Shown in pieces: positions 11,612 through 19,545 of a DNA stretch of 59,722 bases. Source of the stretch: Aquitalea aquatica (GTDB lineage: Bacteria; Pseudomonadota; Gammaproteobacteria; Burkholderiales; Chromobacteriaceae). Numbering within the stretch: position 1 is the stretch's first letter; each line of letters starts with the position of its first letter. Below the pieces are notes generated by a model. That model was not told where the DNA came from, did no database searches, and saw only the letters and a program-made list of their open reading frames with translations. A program made the translations under genes and the position numbers. The stretch is taken from positions 1-59,722 of the forward strand of contig NZ_JACERN010000037.1 in assembly GCF_013911085.1 (NCBI RefSeq), in the 5' to 3' direction.

Positions 11612-11650
11612 TTGACGGGCATCAAGTGACAAAAGTATGATCTTTATCAA
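11612..11650 (+). promoter_or_regulatory. cyd operon promoter overlaid by two FNR/ANR boxes
   Basis: A sigma-70 promoter is visible: -35 TTGACG (11612-11617), 18-bp spacer, -10 TATGAT (11636-11641). Two FNR-type boxes sit on the same bases: TTGAC-GGGC-ATCAA (11612-11625) over the -35 and ATGAT-CTTT-ATCAA (11637-11650) over the -10. The FNR consensus is TTGAT-N4-ATCAA, so each box has one mismatch. Because the boxes cover the promoter itself, the expected effect is anaerobic repression. This recalls ANR repression of the cyanide-insensitive oxidase in Pseudomonas. An fnr/anr gene lies at 21812-22558. Confidence 0.68.
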
Positions 11651-11652
11651 AG

Positions 11653-11670
11653 TTTCAGAAATTCCTGAAA
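11653..11670. promoter_or_regulatory. Inverted repeat, possible operator of the GbsR/MarR-type regulator
   Basis: TTTCAG-N6-CTGAAA, a perfect 6-bp inverted repeat, lies just downstream of the predicted +1 and 12 nt before the regulator ATG at 11683. Its position suits autorepression. Nothing beyond position and symmetry supports the assignment. Confidence 0.35.
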
Positions 11671-11682
11671 ATTGAGGAAGTC

Positions 11683-12249
11683 ATGAATGCCACCCCTTTA
11701 GTTCAGTCTTTTGTCTCGCATTTCGGCGAGATGGGCAGCCGTTGGGGCATTAACCGCACCGTCGGTCAGATCTATGCCCTGTTGTTTGTTTCCGAAAAAC
11801 CGCTCAATGCCGACGAGATCGCCGAGCGCCTGAGTTTTTCCCGCTCCAATGTCAGCATGGGCCTGAAAGAACTGGAGTCGTGGCGGCTGGTGAGGCTGCA
11901 GCACTACCCGGGCGACCGGCGCGAATACTTTTCTACCCCGGATGATGTGTGGGCCATCTTCAAAACCCTGGCCGAGGAGCGCAAGAAGCGCGAAGTGGAA
12001 CCGACGCTCACCATGCTGCGCGGAGCAATGATGGAGACCGCCGGCAGCGAGGCCGACCGCCATGCGCAGGCACGCATGAAAGAGATGTACCAGTTGATCG
12101 AACTGGTCACCACCTGGTTTTCCGATATCCAGCACATGGATGTGGAAACCCTGCAGCGGCTGATGAAGCTGGGTTCACAGGTGCAAAAAGTACTGCAGTT
12201 CACCCAGTCGCTGAGCAAGCTGACCGGGCGTGACACGGAAAGGGAGTAA
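11683..12249 (+). CDS. GbsR/MarR-family transcriptional regulator
   Basis: A 188-residue regulator with a MarR-like winged helix: LNADEIAERLSFSRSNVSMGLKELESW at about residues 38-64 is the recognition helix region, followed by the wing GDRREYF. The C-terminal half is helical and probably mediates dimerisation. It is most like the GbsR subgroup (named for betaine-synthesis control in Bacillus). Here it is translationally linked to cydA (stop to ATG 6 bp), so its target is most likely the cyd operon. Its ligand is unknown. Confidence 0.86.
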   Translation: MNATPLVQSFVSHFGEMGSRWGINRTVGQIYALLFVSEKPLNADEIAERLSFSRSNVSMGLKELESWRLVRLQHYPGDRREYFSTPDDVWAIFKTLAEERKKREVEPTLTMLRGAMMETAGSEADRHAQARMKEMYQLIELVTTWFSDIQHMDVETLQRLMKLGSQVQKVLQFTQSLSKLTGRDTERE

Positions 12250-12255
12250 GCCATC

Positions 12256-13602
12256 ATGGAACTGGATGCCTTAACGCTGGCGCGTGCCCAGTTTGGTGCC
12301 AATATCAGCTTTCATATTCTGTTTCCCAGCATCAATATCGCACTGGCCTGGGTATTGTTGTTCTTCAAGCTGCGCTATCTGCGTACCGGCAAGCAGGCGT
12401 GGATGGATGCCTACGGCTTCTGGGTGAAGATCTTCGCGCTGTCTTTCGCTCTGGGCGTGGTCAGCGGCGTCACCATGAGCTTTCAGTTCGGCACCAACTG
12501 GCCGGGCTATATGCAGACGGTGGGCAATATCGCCGGCCCGCTGCTGGCTTATGAAATCCTCACGGCGTTTTTCCTGGAGGCAGGCTTTCTCGGCATCATG
12601 CTGTTTGGCCGGCCACGGGTGTCCGAGCGGGTGCACACCTTTGCCACACTGCTGGTGGCCTTTGGCAATAGCCTGTCGGCCTTCTGGATCATCGCGCTCA
12701 ATTCCTGGATGCAAACCCCGACCGGGTTCGTGATGAAGGATGGCCGCGCTCATGTGAGCGACTGGCTGCAGGTGATCTTCAATCCGTCCATGCCTTACCG
12801 GCTGACTCACATGCTGCTGGCCTCCGGCCTGACCGTGGCCTTTTTGCTGGCCGGGCTGTCGGCTTACCGTCAACTGAAAGGGGATCGCAGCGCGGGCAAT
12901 GGCGCAGCGCTGAAAACCGGGGTGAGGCTGGCGGCACTGCTGATTCCCTTGCAGATTCTGGTGGGCGATGCGCACGGCCTGAATACCATGGAGCACCAGC
13001 CGGCCAAGCTGGCGGCCATCGAAGGGGTGTGGCATACCGAGCGCGGCGCGCCCCTGCTGCTGTTTGCCCTGCCCAATGCCGATACCCAGCGTAACGATTA
13101 CGCCGTGGGTATTCCGCATCTGGCCAGCCTGATCATCAAGCATGATCTGGACGGCGAAATCCGCGGCCTGAACGAATTTGCCCAGCACCCGCCGGTGGCC
13201 AAGGTGTTCTGGAGTTTCCGCGTGATGGTGGGGGTGGGCGTGCTGATGTTGCTGACTGCCTGGTTTGGCGCTTGGCAGCTGCGCCGGGATGCGCCTGCAG
13301 CACTGCTGGACCGGCGTCTGCTGTGCTGGCTGGTGGGCATGACCTTTGCCGGCTGGGTAGCCACGCTGGCGGGCTGGTATGTCACCGAGATCGGCCGCCA
13401 GCCCTGGTTGGTAACCGGTGTGCTGACTACGGCACAGGCGGCGGGGCAGGCCACTACCAGCATGGTGGCCGGGTCGCTGCTCACTTATCTGGCACTGTAT
13501 GCCGGCCTGCTGCTGGCTTATGTCTCGGTGCTGTTTCATCTGGCCAAAAAAGCGGCAGGACAGGCTGATGCTGCTGTCGTGCTGCAGGAGGTGCAGGCAT
13601 GA
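12256..13602 (+). CDS. cydA: Cytochrome bd-type quinol oxidase subunit I, short Q-loop
   Basis: A 448-residue polytopic membrane subunit carrying the haem sites and the quinol site. LARAQFGANISFHILFPS contains the N-terminal haem-ligand His20 region, and GVVSGVTMSFQFGTNWPG is a conserved loop. The protein is about 70 residues shorter than E. coli CydA (522). The missing part corresponds to the long Q-loop, placing it with the CioA/cyanide-insensitive-like group. It follows the GbsR-type regulator and overlaps cydB by 4 nt. Oxygen control is suggested by FNR boxes on the promoter. Gene naming cydA versus cioA is open. Confidence 0.93.
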   Translation: MELDALTLARAQFGANISFHILFPSINIALAWVLLFFKLRYLRTGKQAWMDAYGFWVKIFALSFALGVVSGVTMSFQFGTNWPGYMQTVGNIAGPLLAYEILTAFFLEAGFLGIMLFGRPRVSERVHTFATLLVAFGNSLSAFWIIALNSWMQTPTGFVMKDGRAHVSDWLQVIFNPSMPYRLTHMLLASGLTVAFLLAGLSAYRQLKGDRSAGNGAALKTGVRLAALLIPLQILVGDAHGLNTMEHQPAKLAAIEGVWHTERGAPLLLFALPNADTQRNDYAVGIPHLASLIIKHDLDGEIRGLNEFAQHPPVAKVFWSFRVMVGVGVLMLLTAWFGAWQLRRDAPAALLDRRLLCWLVGMTFAGWVATLAGWYVTEIGRQPWLVTGVLTTAQAAGQATTSMVAGSLLTYLALYAGLLLAYVSVLFHLAKKAAGQADAAVVLQEVQA

Positions 13603-14609
13603 ACGCTGCTTACTGGTTGCCGGTGATCTTCGCCGGACTGATGGGCCTGGCCATGCTGGTGTATGTGGTGCTGGATGGCTTTGACCTGGGGGTGGGCTTG
13701 TTGCTGCCGCTGGCGGACGATGCCGGCAAGGACCGCATGGTGGCCAGTATCGGCCCGTTCTGGGATGCCAATGAAACCTGGCTGGTGTTGGGGGCAGGGC
13801 TGCTGCTGGTGGCCTTTCCCATGGCGCATGGCGTGGTGTTTGGTGCGCTGTACATTCCGGTGCTGCTGATGCTGGTGGGGCTGATCCTGCGCGGGGTAGC
13901 CTTCGACTTTCGCGTCAAGGCACGCGACCCGCACCGCCCCTGGTGGAATGCCATTTTCGCGCTGGGTTCGCTGCTGGCCTCGCTGGCGCAGGGGGTGATG
14001 CTGGGGCGTTATCTCACTGGCTTTGCTGATGGTGCACTGTCCTGGCTGTTTGCCTTGCTGGTGGGCGTCGGGCTGAGCGCGGCTTATGCCTTGCTCGGTG
14101 CCTGCTGGCTGATCATGAAAACCGATGGCCCCTTGCAGGCCCGGGCCATCAGCTGGGCGCGCCATAGTGTGGCGGGCGCGGCCTTGGCGGTATTGCTGGT
14201 GTCGGGGGTGACGCCGCTGGTGAATCCGGCGATTGCCGCCAAATGGTTTGCCCTGCCGCAGTTATTCCTGCTGCTGCCTTTGCCGCTGGGAACGGTTGCC
14301 CTGTTTGCCCTGCAATTGATCATCCTGCCGCGGCTGGCGCGCCGCCAGGCTGTCGGCAATGATCGCTACTGCTGGCTGCCCTTTGCCGCCACCGTGGGCA
14401 TTGTGCTGCTGGCCTTCTGGGGGCTGGCCTATAGTGTGTTTCCGCAGGTGGTGATCGGCCGTATGGATATCTGGCAGGCCGCCAGCGATCCGGAGGCCTT
14501 GTGGATCATCCTGTGGGGCGCCTTGCTGGTACTGCCTTGCATCATCGCTTATACCGCCTTTGCCTACCGGGTGTTCTGGGGCAAGGCCGACAGTCTGAGC
14601 TACCAGTAA
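13599..14609 (+). CDS. cydB: Cytochrome bd-type quinol oxidase subunit II
   Basis: A 336-residue integral membrane partner of CydA. It opens with a hydrophobic helix containing GLAMLVYVVLDGFDLGVG, where the DGFDLG motif is conserved across CydB/CioB. GPFWDANETWLVLG is the second hallmark. About eight to nine membrane helices are expected. The start overlaps the cydA stop (ATGA), so translation is coupled. No small CydX-like subunit could be seen after it before the terminator at 14640. Confidence 0.94.
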   Translation: MNAAYWLPVIFAGLMGLAMLVYVVLDGFDLGVGLLLPLADDAGKDRMVASIGPFWDANETWLVLGAGLLLVAFPMAHGVVFGALYIPVLLMLVGLILRGVAFDFRVKARDPHRPWWNAIFALGSLLASLAQGVMLGRYLTGFADGALSWLFALLVGVGLSAAYALLGACWLIMKTDGPLQARAISWARHSVAGAALAVLLVSGVTPLVNPAIAAKWFALPQLFLLLPLPLGTVALFALQLIILPRLARRQAVGNDRYCWLPFAATVGIVLLAFWGLAYSVFPQVVIGRMDIWQAASDPEALWIILWGALLVLPCIIAYTAFAYRVFWGKADSLSYQ

Positions 14610-14639
14610 GCCTACGCGGGCCTCGGCTCATGCTGTTTA

Positions 14640-14669
14640 AGACCCGACTTGCCCGGCAGGTCGGGTTTT
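14640..14669 (+). terminator. Terminator of the cyd operon
   Basis: ACCCGAC(T)TGCC and GGCA(G)GTCGGGT form a long stem with one internal mismatch and end in TTTTG, 30 nt past the cydB stop. Confidence 0.85.
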
Positions 14670-14850
14670 GTCATGCATGCGTCACATCGGCGACGGATAA
14701 TGCGCGCTTTTTGCCGCTTTAATGCAAGATGGCGCATGCTGCTCTGGTGTGATCTGCATGCCTGCCATGTTCATGCTAAGCCATATCGGCACCGGCCAAC
14801 TGCCGCCGCTGCCTGTCCAACCATTGCAAGCGTCTTGATGGAGAGAATCT

Positions 14851-15606
14851 ATGTCCCAGCTGCAGCTGCGAAGCCCCTGGCCTTATCCTGCCGTGGTGGC
14901 ACACCGGGGTGGTGGGGCCATGGCTCCGGAAAATACCCTGGCCGGTTTTCGCGCCGGCATTGCTCATGGCTACCGCGCTGCCGAATGCGATGTGAAGCTG
15001 TCGGCAGACAATGTCTGCTTCCTGTTGCATGACGATGCGGTCGACCGCACCAGTAATGGCCAGGGTCTGGCTGCCGAGCTGAGCATGGCCAGTCTGGCCC
15101 AGCTGGATGCCGGGGCATGGAAGGGTGCGGCTTTTGCCGGCGAGGCCCTGCCCACTTTCGCCAATGTGGCCGCTTATTGTCAGGCTCAGGGCATGCTGCT
15201 GAACGTGGAAATCAAACCCTGCCCGGGACGCGAAGAGGAAACCGGCCGGCTGGTGGCGCAGGAGGCCGCGCGCTTGTGGGCCGGAGCCGCGATACCTCCC
15301 TTGCTGTCGTCGTTCAGTGACGTCGCCTTGCGTGCTGCACAGCATGCCGTACCGGCGCTGCCTCGTGCCTGGCTGGTGGAAGAGGTGCCGGCCAACTGGC
15401 AGGCCATGCTGCAGGAAATGGACTGCATTGCCCTGCATTGCGACCACTGCACCCTGACGCGTGAGCAAGCCACCGCCATCAAGGCCGCCGGTTACCAGTT
15501 GCTGTGTTATACGGTGAACGAGCTAGCGCGGGCGCGTGAAATCATCGGCTGGGGCGTGGACAGTGTCTGTACCGACCGGCTGGATCTGCTACCGGCCGCC
15601 AGGTAA
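14851..15606 (+). CDS. Glycerophosphodiester phosphodiesterase
   Basis: A 251-residue cytoplasmic GDPD-family enzyme of the UgpQ type (no signal peptide). It hydrolyses glycerophosphodiesters to glycerol-3-phosphate and an alcohol. The family motif is VVAHRGGGAMAPENTLAGF (residues about 14-32), carrying the His-Arg and Glu active-site residues; ECDVKLSADN and LLHDD supply the metal ligands and second His. With glycerophosphocholine as substrate it would release choline, which links loosely to the betaine genes, but it is 14 kb away. It stands alone downstream of the cyd terminator. Confidence 0.92.
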   Translation: MSQLQLRSPWPYPAVVAHRGGGAMAPENTLAGFRAGIAHGYRAAECDVKLSADNVCFLLHDDAVDRTSNGQGLAAELSMASLAQLDAGAWKGAAFAGEALPTFANVAAYCQAQGMLLNVEIKPCPGREEETGRLVAQEAARLWAGAAIPPLLSSFSDVALRAAQHAVPALPRAWLVEEVPANWQAMLQEMDCIALHCDHCTLTREQATAIKAAGYQLLCYTVNELARAREIIGWGVDSVCTDRLDLLPAAR

Positions 15607-15625
15607 ACCGCTGCTGAGCGGCTGA

Positions 15626-16411
15626 TCAGAAATTCATCATCTGCTGCGCTTCGTCGCGGTTGAAATACTTGCGGAAGATTTTCAGCATGCTGCCATCGCG
15701 GCGCATGCTGTTGATGATTTCGCGCCAGCGCTCCTGCTGTTCCGGTGAAATGGTCTTGCGCGACATGATCAGCCCGTGCGGGGTGGGCTGGTCGTTGGTT
15801 TCCATGATGCGCACCAGCTTGGCCACCTGGTATTTGTCCAGATCTGAATAGTCGAACGGCTCGATGATGATGGCCTGGGTGCGTCCCTGCCTCAGGTTCT
15901 GGTACAGGGCATCGTAATCGTAGCTGCCGATCAGTCTCCCGTCATGATCCAGTGTGTCCACCAGTTGGTTGATGGTGTCGCTGTAGCGAAAGCTGAGAAT
16001 TCCCCCCAGCTTGAGATCGCTACGGATTTGAAAGTCCGCCAGATTCTGTACCGCGGCGTCCTTGCGCACGATCAGGCTGTATTTGTCGGCAAAATACCAG
16101 GCAAAAGCCGCAAATTTTTCTCGCTCATCGTTGGTGATGCCGGACAGGCTGAAGTCCAGGTTGCCGCTTTCCAGTAGTTTCCAGATGCGCGAGCGTGGCA
16201 GCAGGCTGATATCCACGCGGCAGCCGCTGCGGCGTATCAGTTCGTCCGCCACGTCCTTGTCGATACCGCTGCGGCTGCTGGCGTTATACAGCAAGCCATG
16301 TTCGTGCAGCGCCAGGGTATAGCTGCGACTGCAATCCGGGCCGGCAGCCTGCGCCAGTGGTGGCAGGCAGAGCAGGAGGCCAAGTGCCATGTACAGAATG
16401 TGTGAGGACAT
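15626..16411 (-). CDS. Orphan periplasmic substrate-binding protein, family 3
   Basis: A 261-residue secreted protein. The signal peptide MSSHILYMALGLLLCLPPLA is cleaved near AQAA-GP. The mature part matches the amino-acid-type SBP_bac_3 fold (GIDKDVADELIRRSG, then SGNLDFSLSGITNDEREKF). No ABC permease or ATPase is adjacent, so it may be an accessory receptor or a distant transporter's partner. Ligand-pocket residues were not assigned. It is convergent with the glycerophosphodiesterase gene; only 19 bp separate the stops. Confidence 0.82.
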   Translation of the reverse strand: MSSHILYMALGLLLCLPPLAQAAGPDCSRSYTLALHEHGLLYNASSRSGIDKDVADELIRRSGCRVDISLLPRSRIWKLLESGNLDFSLSGITNDEREKFAAFAWYFADKYSLIVRKDAAVQNLADFQIRSDLKLGGILSFRYSDTINQLVDTLDHDGRLIGSYDYDALYQNLRQGRTQAIIIEPFDYSDLDKYQVAKLVRIMETNDQPTPHGLIMSRKTISPEQQERWREIINSMRRDGSMLKIFRKYFNRDEAQQMMNF

Positions 16412-16524
16412 GCAGGGCTCCGCGTGCTGGTTAACTGTCAGGATAGCAGATGGGTTATGCCATCTGTCATGTCGGCATGGCCGGATGCCAGTTGGTTCGG
16501 CGACATTGGGGCTGGAAAAGTCGA

Positions 16525-16568
16525 TTGCCGGTTATTGTTTGTGTCAATATAATTAGCTGGCTAATTAT
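16525..16568 (+). promoter_or_regulatory. Promoter and palindromic operator of the MarR-efflux pair
   Basis: The promoter is TTGCCG (16525-16530), a 17-bp spacer and a perfect TATAAT (16548-16553). A palindrome of two 9-bp arms, ATAATTAGC-TG-GCTAATTAT (16549-16568), overlaps the -10 and the start point. It ends 15 nt before the MarR ATG. This is the classic arrangement for MarR autorepression. Confidence 0.8.
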
Positions 16569-16583
16569 TTGATGGAGCAAGGC

Positions 16584-17030
16584 ATGAGTCAGTCGCATCA
16601 GGAAGTGGCCGAGTTGCTGGGTGCGGTACCCAAGGCCTGGCGGGCGCTGCTGGACCAGCGGCTGCGGCCTTATGGTTTTTCCCAGGCCACCTGGCAGGTC
16701 TTGCTCAAGCTGGGCCGTGCGGGCGAGCCCTTACTGCAAAACGAGCTGGCGGCCCGTGTCGGCATCGAACCCGCTTCGCTGGTGCGCCTGCTGGATGTGT
16801 TGCAGGCCGATGGCTGGATTGTCCGTCAGCAGGATGAGCAGGACCGTCGCGCCAAGCGGATTTGCCTGACGGCCAAGGCGCAGCAGTTGTCCGGCGAGTT
16901 GCTGCAGGTGGCTGATGCACTCAAGGCCGAGCTGCTGGACGGGCTGGACCCGCAGGAATTGCAGACCTGTATCAAGGTGCTGGCGCAAATCCGCGCAGCG
17001 GCCGAACAGGCAGAGGAGCCGCCTGCGTGA
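16584..17030 (+). CDS. MarR-family transcriptional regulator
   Basis: A 148-residue MarR regulator. The winged helix spans about residues 48-95 (LLQNELAARVGIEPASLVRL, then the wing EQDRRAKRICLT). ATG 16584 is chosen because GGAG lies 7 nt upstream; starts at 16569 or 16572 would lack a site. The stop overlaps the GTG start of the efflux gene (GTGA). It therefore very likely represses the pair through the palindrome at 16549-16568, and the inducer is probably a pump substrate. Confidence 0.9.
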   Translation: MSQSHQEVAELLGAVPKAWRALLDQRLRPYGFSQATWQVLLKLGRAGEPLLQNELAARVGIEPASLVRLLDVLQADGWIVRQQDEQDRRAKRICLTAKAQQLSGELLQVADALKAELLDGLDPQELQTCIKVLAQIRAAAEQAEEPPA

Positions 17031-18541
17031 GCAAGCGGCTGCTGGTGACCGTGGCGGTGATGGCTGCCACGGTGATGCAGGTGCTGGACACCACCATCGT
17101 CAACGTCGCGTTACCGCAGATGCAGGGCGAGCTGGGTGCGACATCAGACCAGATCAGCTGGGTGCTGACCAGTTATCTGGTGGCGTCGGCCATCTGCATG
17201 CCACTTACCGGCTTTCTGACCGACCGGCTGGGGCGGCGGCGCTATCTGCTATTGTCGATCAGCGGTTTTGTGCTGGCCTCCATGCTGTGCGGCGTGGCGC
17301 TGAATCTGGGGCAGCTGGTGGCTTTCCGTCTGCTACAAGGGGTGTTCGGTGCGGCACTGGTACCCTTGTCGCAGGCCATCATGGTAGATAACTATCCGCG
17401 CGAGCAGCGCGGCAAGGCCATGGCCATCTGGGGCATGGGGGTGATGGTGGGGCCGATTGCCGGGCCCACGCTGGGCGGCTGGCTGACTGATATGTTCGAT
17501 TGGCGCTGGACCTTCTTCATCAATCTGCCGGTGGGCTTGCTGTCGCTGTTGCTGGCGCGGCAGGTGCCGGACACGCCACGGCGTGAGCGTGGCATAGACT
17601 GGCTGGGCCTGATGATGATTTCGCTGGCCATTGGCGGCATCCAGTATGTGCTGGACCGTGGCAATGGTGATGACTGGTTCTCCAGCCGCGGCATTGTCAC
17701 GGCAGCCTTGCTGGCGGTATTGGGTGCGGTGGGTTTTATCTGGCGCGGTCTGTTCGGCGCGGCGCACCCCTTGTTCGACCTGCACATGTTCAAGGACCGT
17801 AACTTTGTTGCCGCCAGCATCGTCATTGCCGCGCTGGGCCTGTCCATGTACGGGGCCATGGTGATCCAGCCCATCATGCTGGAAGGGCTGTTTCACTACC
17901 CCACCATGGATACCGGCCTGATCATGGCACCGCGCGGCATCGCCAGCCTGGTGAGCATGATGATCGTGGGCCGGCTGATTGGCCGGGTGGATTCTCGCTA
18001 TCTGATTGGCAGCGGTTTGCTGATCGGGGCCTGTGGTACCTGGGTCTGTACGCACTACAATCTGGACACCAGTCCCTTCTGGTTTGCCTGGCCGGTGCTG
18101 CTGCAAGGCTTTGGGCTGGGGATGATCTACGTGCCGCTGTCGGCCATGGCCATGTCCACCTTGCCTGCACGGCTGTCGGCCGAGGCTGCGGGGCTGTTCA
18201 GCCTGTTGCGTACCATGGGTTCCTCGGTGGGCATTGCCATTGTCAGCACGGCTTATTCACGCGGTGAGCAGTCGGCCTGGAATGCCATGGTGGGGCAGTT
18301 CAATCTGTATAACCCGTGGCTGAGCGACTATCTGGCGCGCATGGGCAAGACCAGCCTGGACAGCACTGCCGCCGTGCAACTGGCGGCCGAGCTGCAGCGT
18401 CAGGCGCTGATGGTGTCGATTGTCGATGTGTACTGGCTGATTACCTACAGCTTTCTGGCGATGCTGCCCTTGTTGCTGCTGCTCAAGCCGCGCCAGGCAG
18501 CTGCAGATGCGCCCGCGGTGGAAGTGGTGATGCACGAATAG
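17027..18541 (+). CDS. DHA2-family multidrug efflux MFS transporter (EmrB/QacA type)
   Basis: A 504-residue inner-membrane proton antiporter with about 14 predicted helices. MQVLDTTIVNVALPQMQGEL is the DHA2 motif in helix 1 with the membrane Asp. LTDRLGRRRY is the MFS loop motif A. GIGWG-type motif C is represented by the MVGPIAGPTLGGWL segment. It starts at GTG 17027 overlapping marR. No EmrA-like adaptor or outer-membrane factor is next to it, so it may act alone or recruit a distant adaptor. The substrate is unknown; aromatic or hydrophobic toxic compounds are usual. Confidence 0.9.
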   Translation: MSKRLLVTVAVMAATVMQVLDTTIVNVALPQMQGELGATSDQISWVLTSYLVASAICMPLTGFLTDRLGRRRYLLLSISGFVLASMLCGVALNLGQLVAFRLLQGVFGAALVPLSQAIMVDNYPREQRGKAMAIWGMGVMVGPIAGPTLGGWLTDMFDWRWTFFINLPVGLLSLLLARQVPDTPRRERGIDWLGLMMISLAIGGIQYVLDRGNGDDWFSSRGIVTAALLAVLGAVGFIWRGLFGAAHPLFDLHMFKDRNFVAASIVIAALGLSMYGAMVIQPIMLEGLFHYPTMDTGLIMAPRGIASLVSMMIVGRLIGRVDSRYLIGSGLLIGACGTWVCTHYNLDTSPFWFAWPVLLQGFGLGMIYVPLSAMAMSTLPARLSAEAAGLFSLLRTMGSSVGIAIVSTAYSRGEQSAWNAMVGQFNLYNPWLSDYLARMGKTSLDSTAAVQLAAELQRQALMVSIVDVYWLITYSFLAMLPLLLLLKPRQAAADAPAVEVVMHE

Positions 18542-18560
18542 CCGGCGGTGAGTGGGCAAT

Positions 18561-18591
18561 AAAAAACGGCGACCCGCGGGTCGCCGTTTTT
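18561..18591. terminator. Bidirectional terminator between efflux gene and suhB
   Basis: AAAAACGGCGACCCG and CGGGTCGCCGTTTTT form an uninterrupted palindrome with A/T tails on both strands, between two convergent stops. Confidence 0.95.
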
Positions 18592-18612
18592 GCTGCCTGC
18601 CAGAGGCAATGA

Positions 18613-19404
18613 TTACTTGTTCAGGTGCGGAGCGATGGTAGCCAGCAGCTGGGCCAGCACCTTGGGGTTGGCAGCCACGATATCGCCGGATTCCAGCCAT
18701 TCCTGTTCGCCGGTCAGGTCGGTGACGATGCCACCTGCCTCTTGCACGATCAGGCTGCCGGCAGCGATGTCCCACGGCTTCAGGTTCAGTTCCCAGAAAC
18801 CATCGACGCGACCGCAGGCTACATTGCACAGGTCGAGCGAGGCTGCGCCTTCGCGACGTACGCCGGCGGTTTTGCCCAGCACGTCTTTGAGCATGCCCAG
18901 GTATTGGTCGATATAGCTTTGGTCGGATACCGGGAAACCGGTAGCGATCACGCATTCATTCATCATGAAGCGCTTGGAGACACGGATACGGCGGTCATTC
19001 AGGAAGGCGCCCACGCCACGGCTGGCGGTGAACAGGTCGTTGCGGCTGGGGTCGTATACCACGGCCTGCTGTACCTGGCCCTTGTGCGCCAGGGCGATGG
19101 AAATGGCGTATTGCTGATGGCCGTGCAGGAAGTTGGTGGTGCCGTCGATGGGGTCGATGATCCACTCGTATTCGGAGGAGCCCACGCCTTTGGCGCCGGA
19201 CTCTTCTGCTAGAATGGCGTGCTTGGGGTACGCCTCAAGAATCATGTCGACGATGGCCTGCTCGGCAGCGCGGTCCACATCGGTCACAAAGTCATTGTGC
19301 TTTTTCTTTTCTACGCGAATGGTATCGAGGTTAAGCGACGCGCGCTGGACAACACTGCCAGCACGGCGAGCGGCTTTAACCGCGATATTGAGCATCGGAT
19401 GCAT
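18613..19404 (-). CDS. suhB: Inositol-1-monophosphatase family protein SuhB
   Basis: A 263-residue Mg-dependent phosphatase. The metal sites are visible: EESG at about residue 67, DPIDGTTNFLHG at about 84-95, and WDIAAGSLIVQEAGG near 210-225. In E. coli SuhB also joins the rRNA antitermination complex. The start MHPMLNIAVKAARRAG is the family N-terminus. It is divergent from trmJ across 140 bp, as is common in beta- and gammaproteobacteria. Confidence 0.95.
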   Translation of the reverse strand: MHPMLNIAVKAARRAGSVVQRASLNLDTIRVEKKKHNDFVTDVDRAAEQAIVDMILEAYPKHAILAEESGAKGVGSSEYEWIIDPIDGTTNFLHGHQQYAISIALAHKGQVQQAVVYDPSRNDLFTASRGVGAFLNDRRIRVSKRFMMNECVIATGFPVSDQSYIDQYLGMLKDVLGKTAGVRREGAASLDLCNVACGRVDGFWELNLKPWDIAAGSLIVQEAGGIVTDLTGEQEWLESGDIVAANPKVLAQLLATIAPHLNK

Positions 19405-19484
19405 TGACGGCCTCTAGAACGGATAGCAGATGTCAGCCAACACGGCTCGACATCTGACGGTAACAATCTGGGTTAAGGAACAAA

Positions 19485-19513
19485 AAAAGCCGACGCGAGT
19501 GCGCGGGCTTTTT
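19485..19513 (+). terminator. Terminator-like hairpin upstream of trmJ
   Basis: AAAAAGCC-GACGC-GAGT-GCG-CGGGCTTTTT forms an imperfect stem followed by five T residues. It sits between divergent suhB and trmJ, 33 nt before the trmJ start, where a terminator is not expected. It could be a leader attenuator of trmJ or insulation from readthrough. Confidence 0.5.
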
Positions 19514-19545
19514 GATATGCCCGCTATTTTAATGTGAAACCGCTG

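Noticed and set aside
14610-14850. Possible CydX-like small subunit after cydB
   Set aside because: No short hydrophobic frame with a ribosome site lies between cydB and the terminator.
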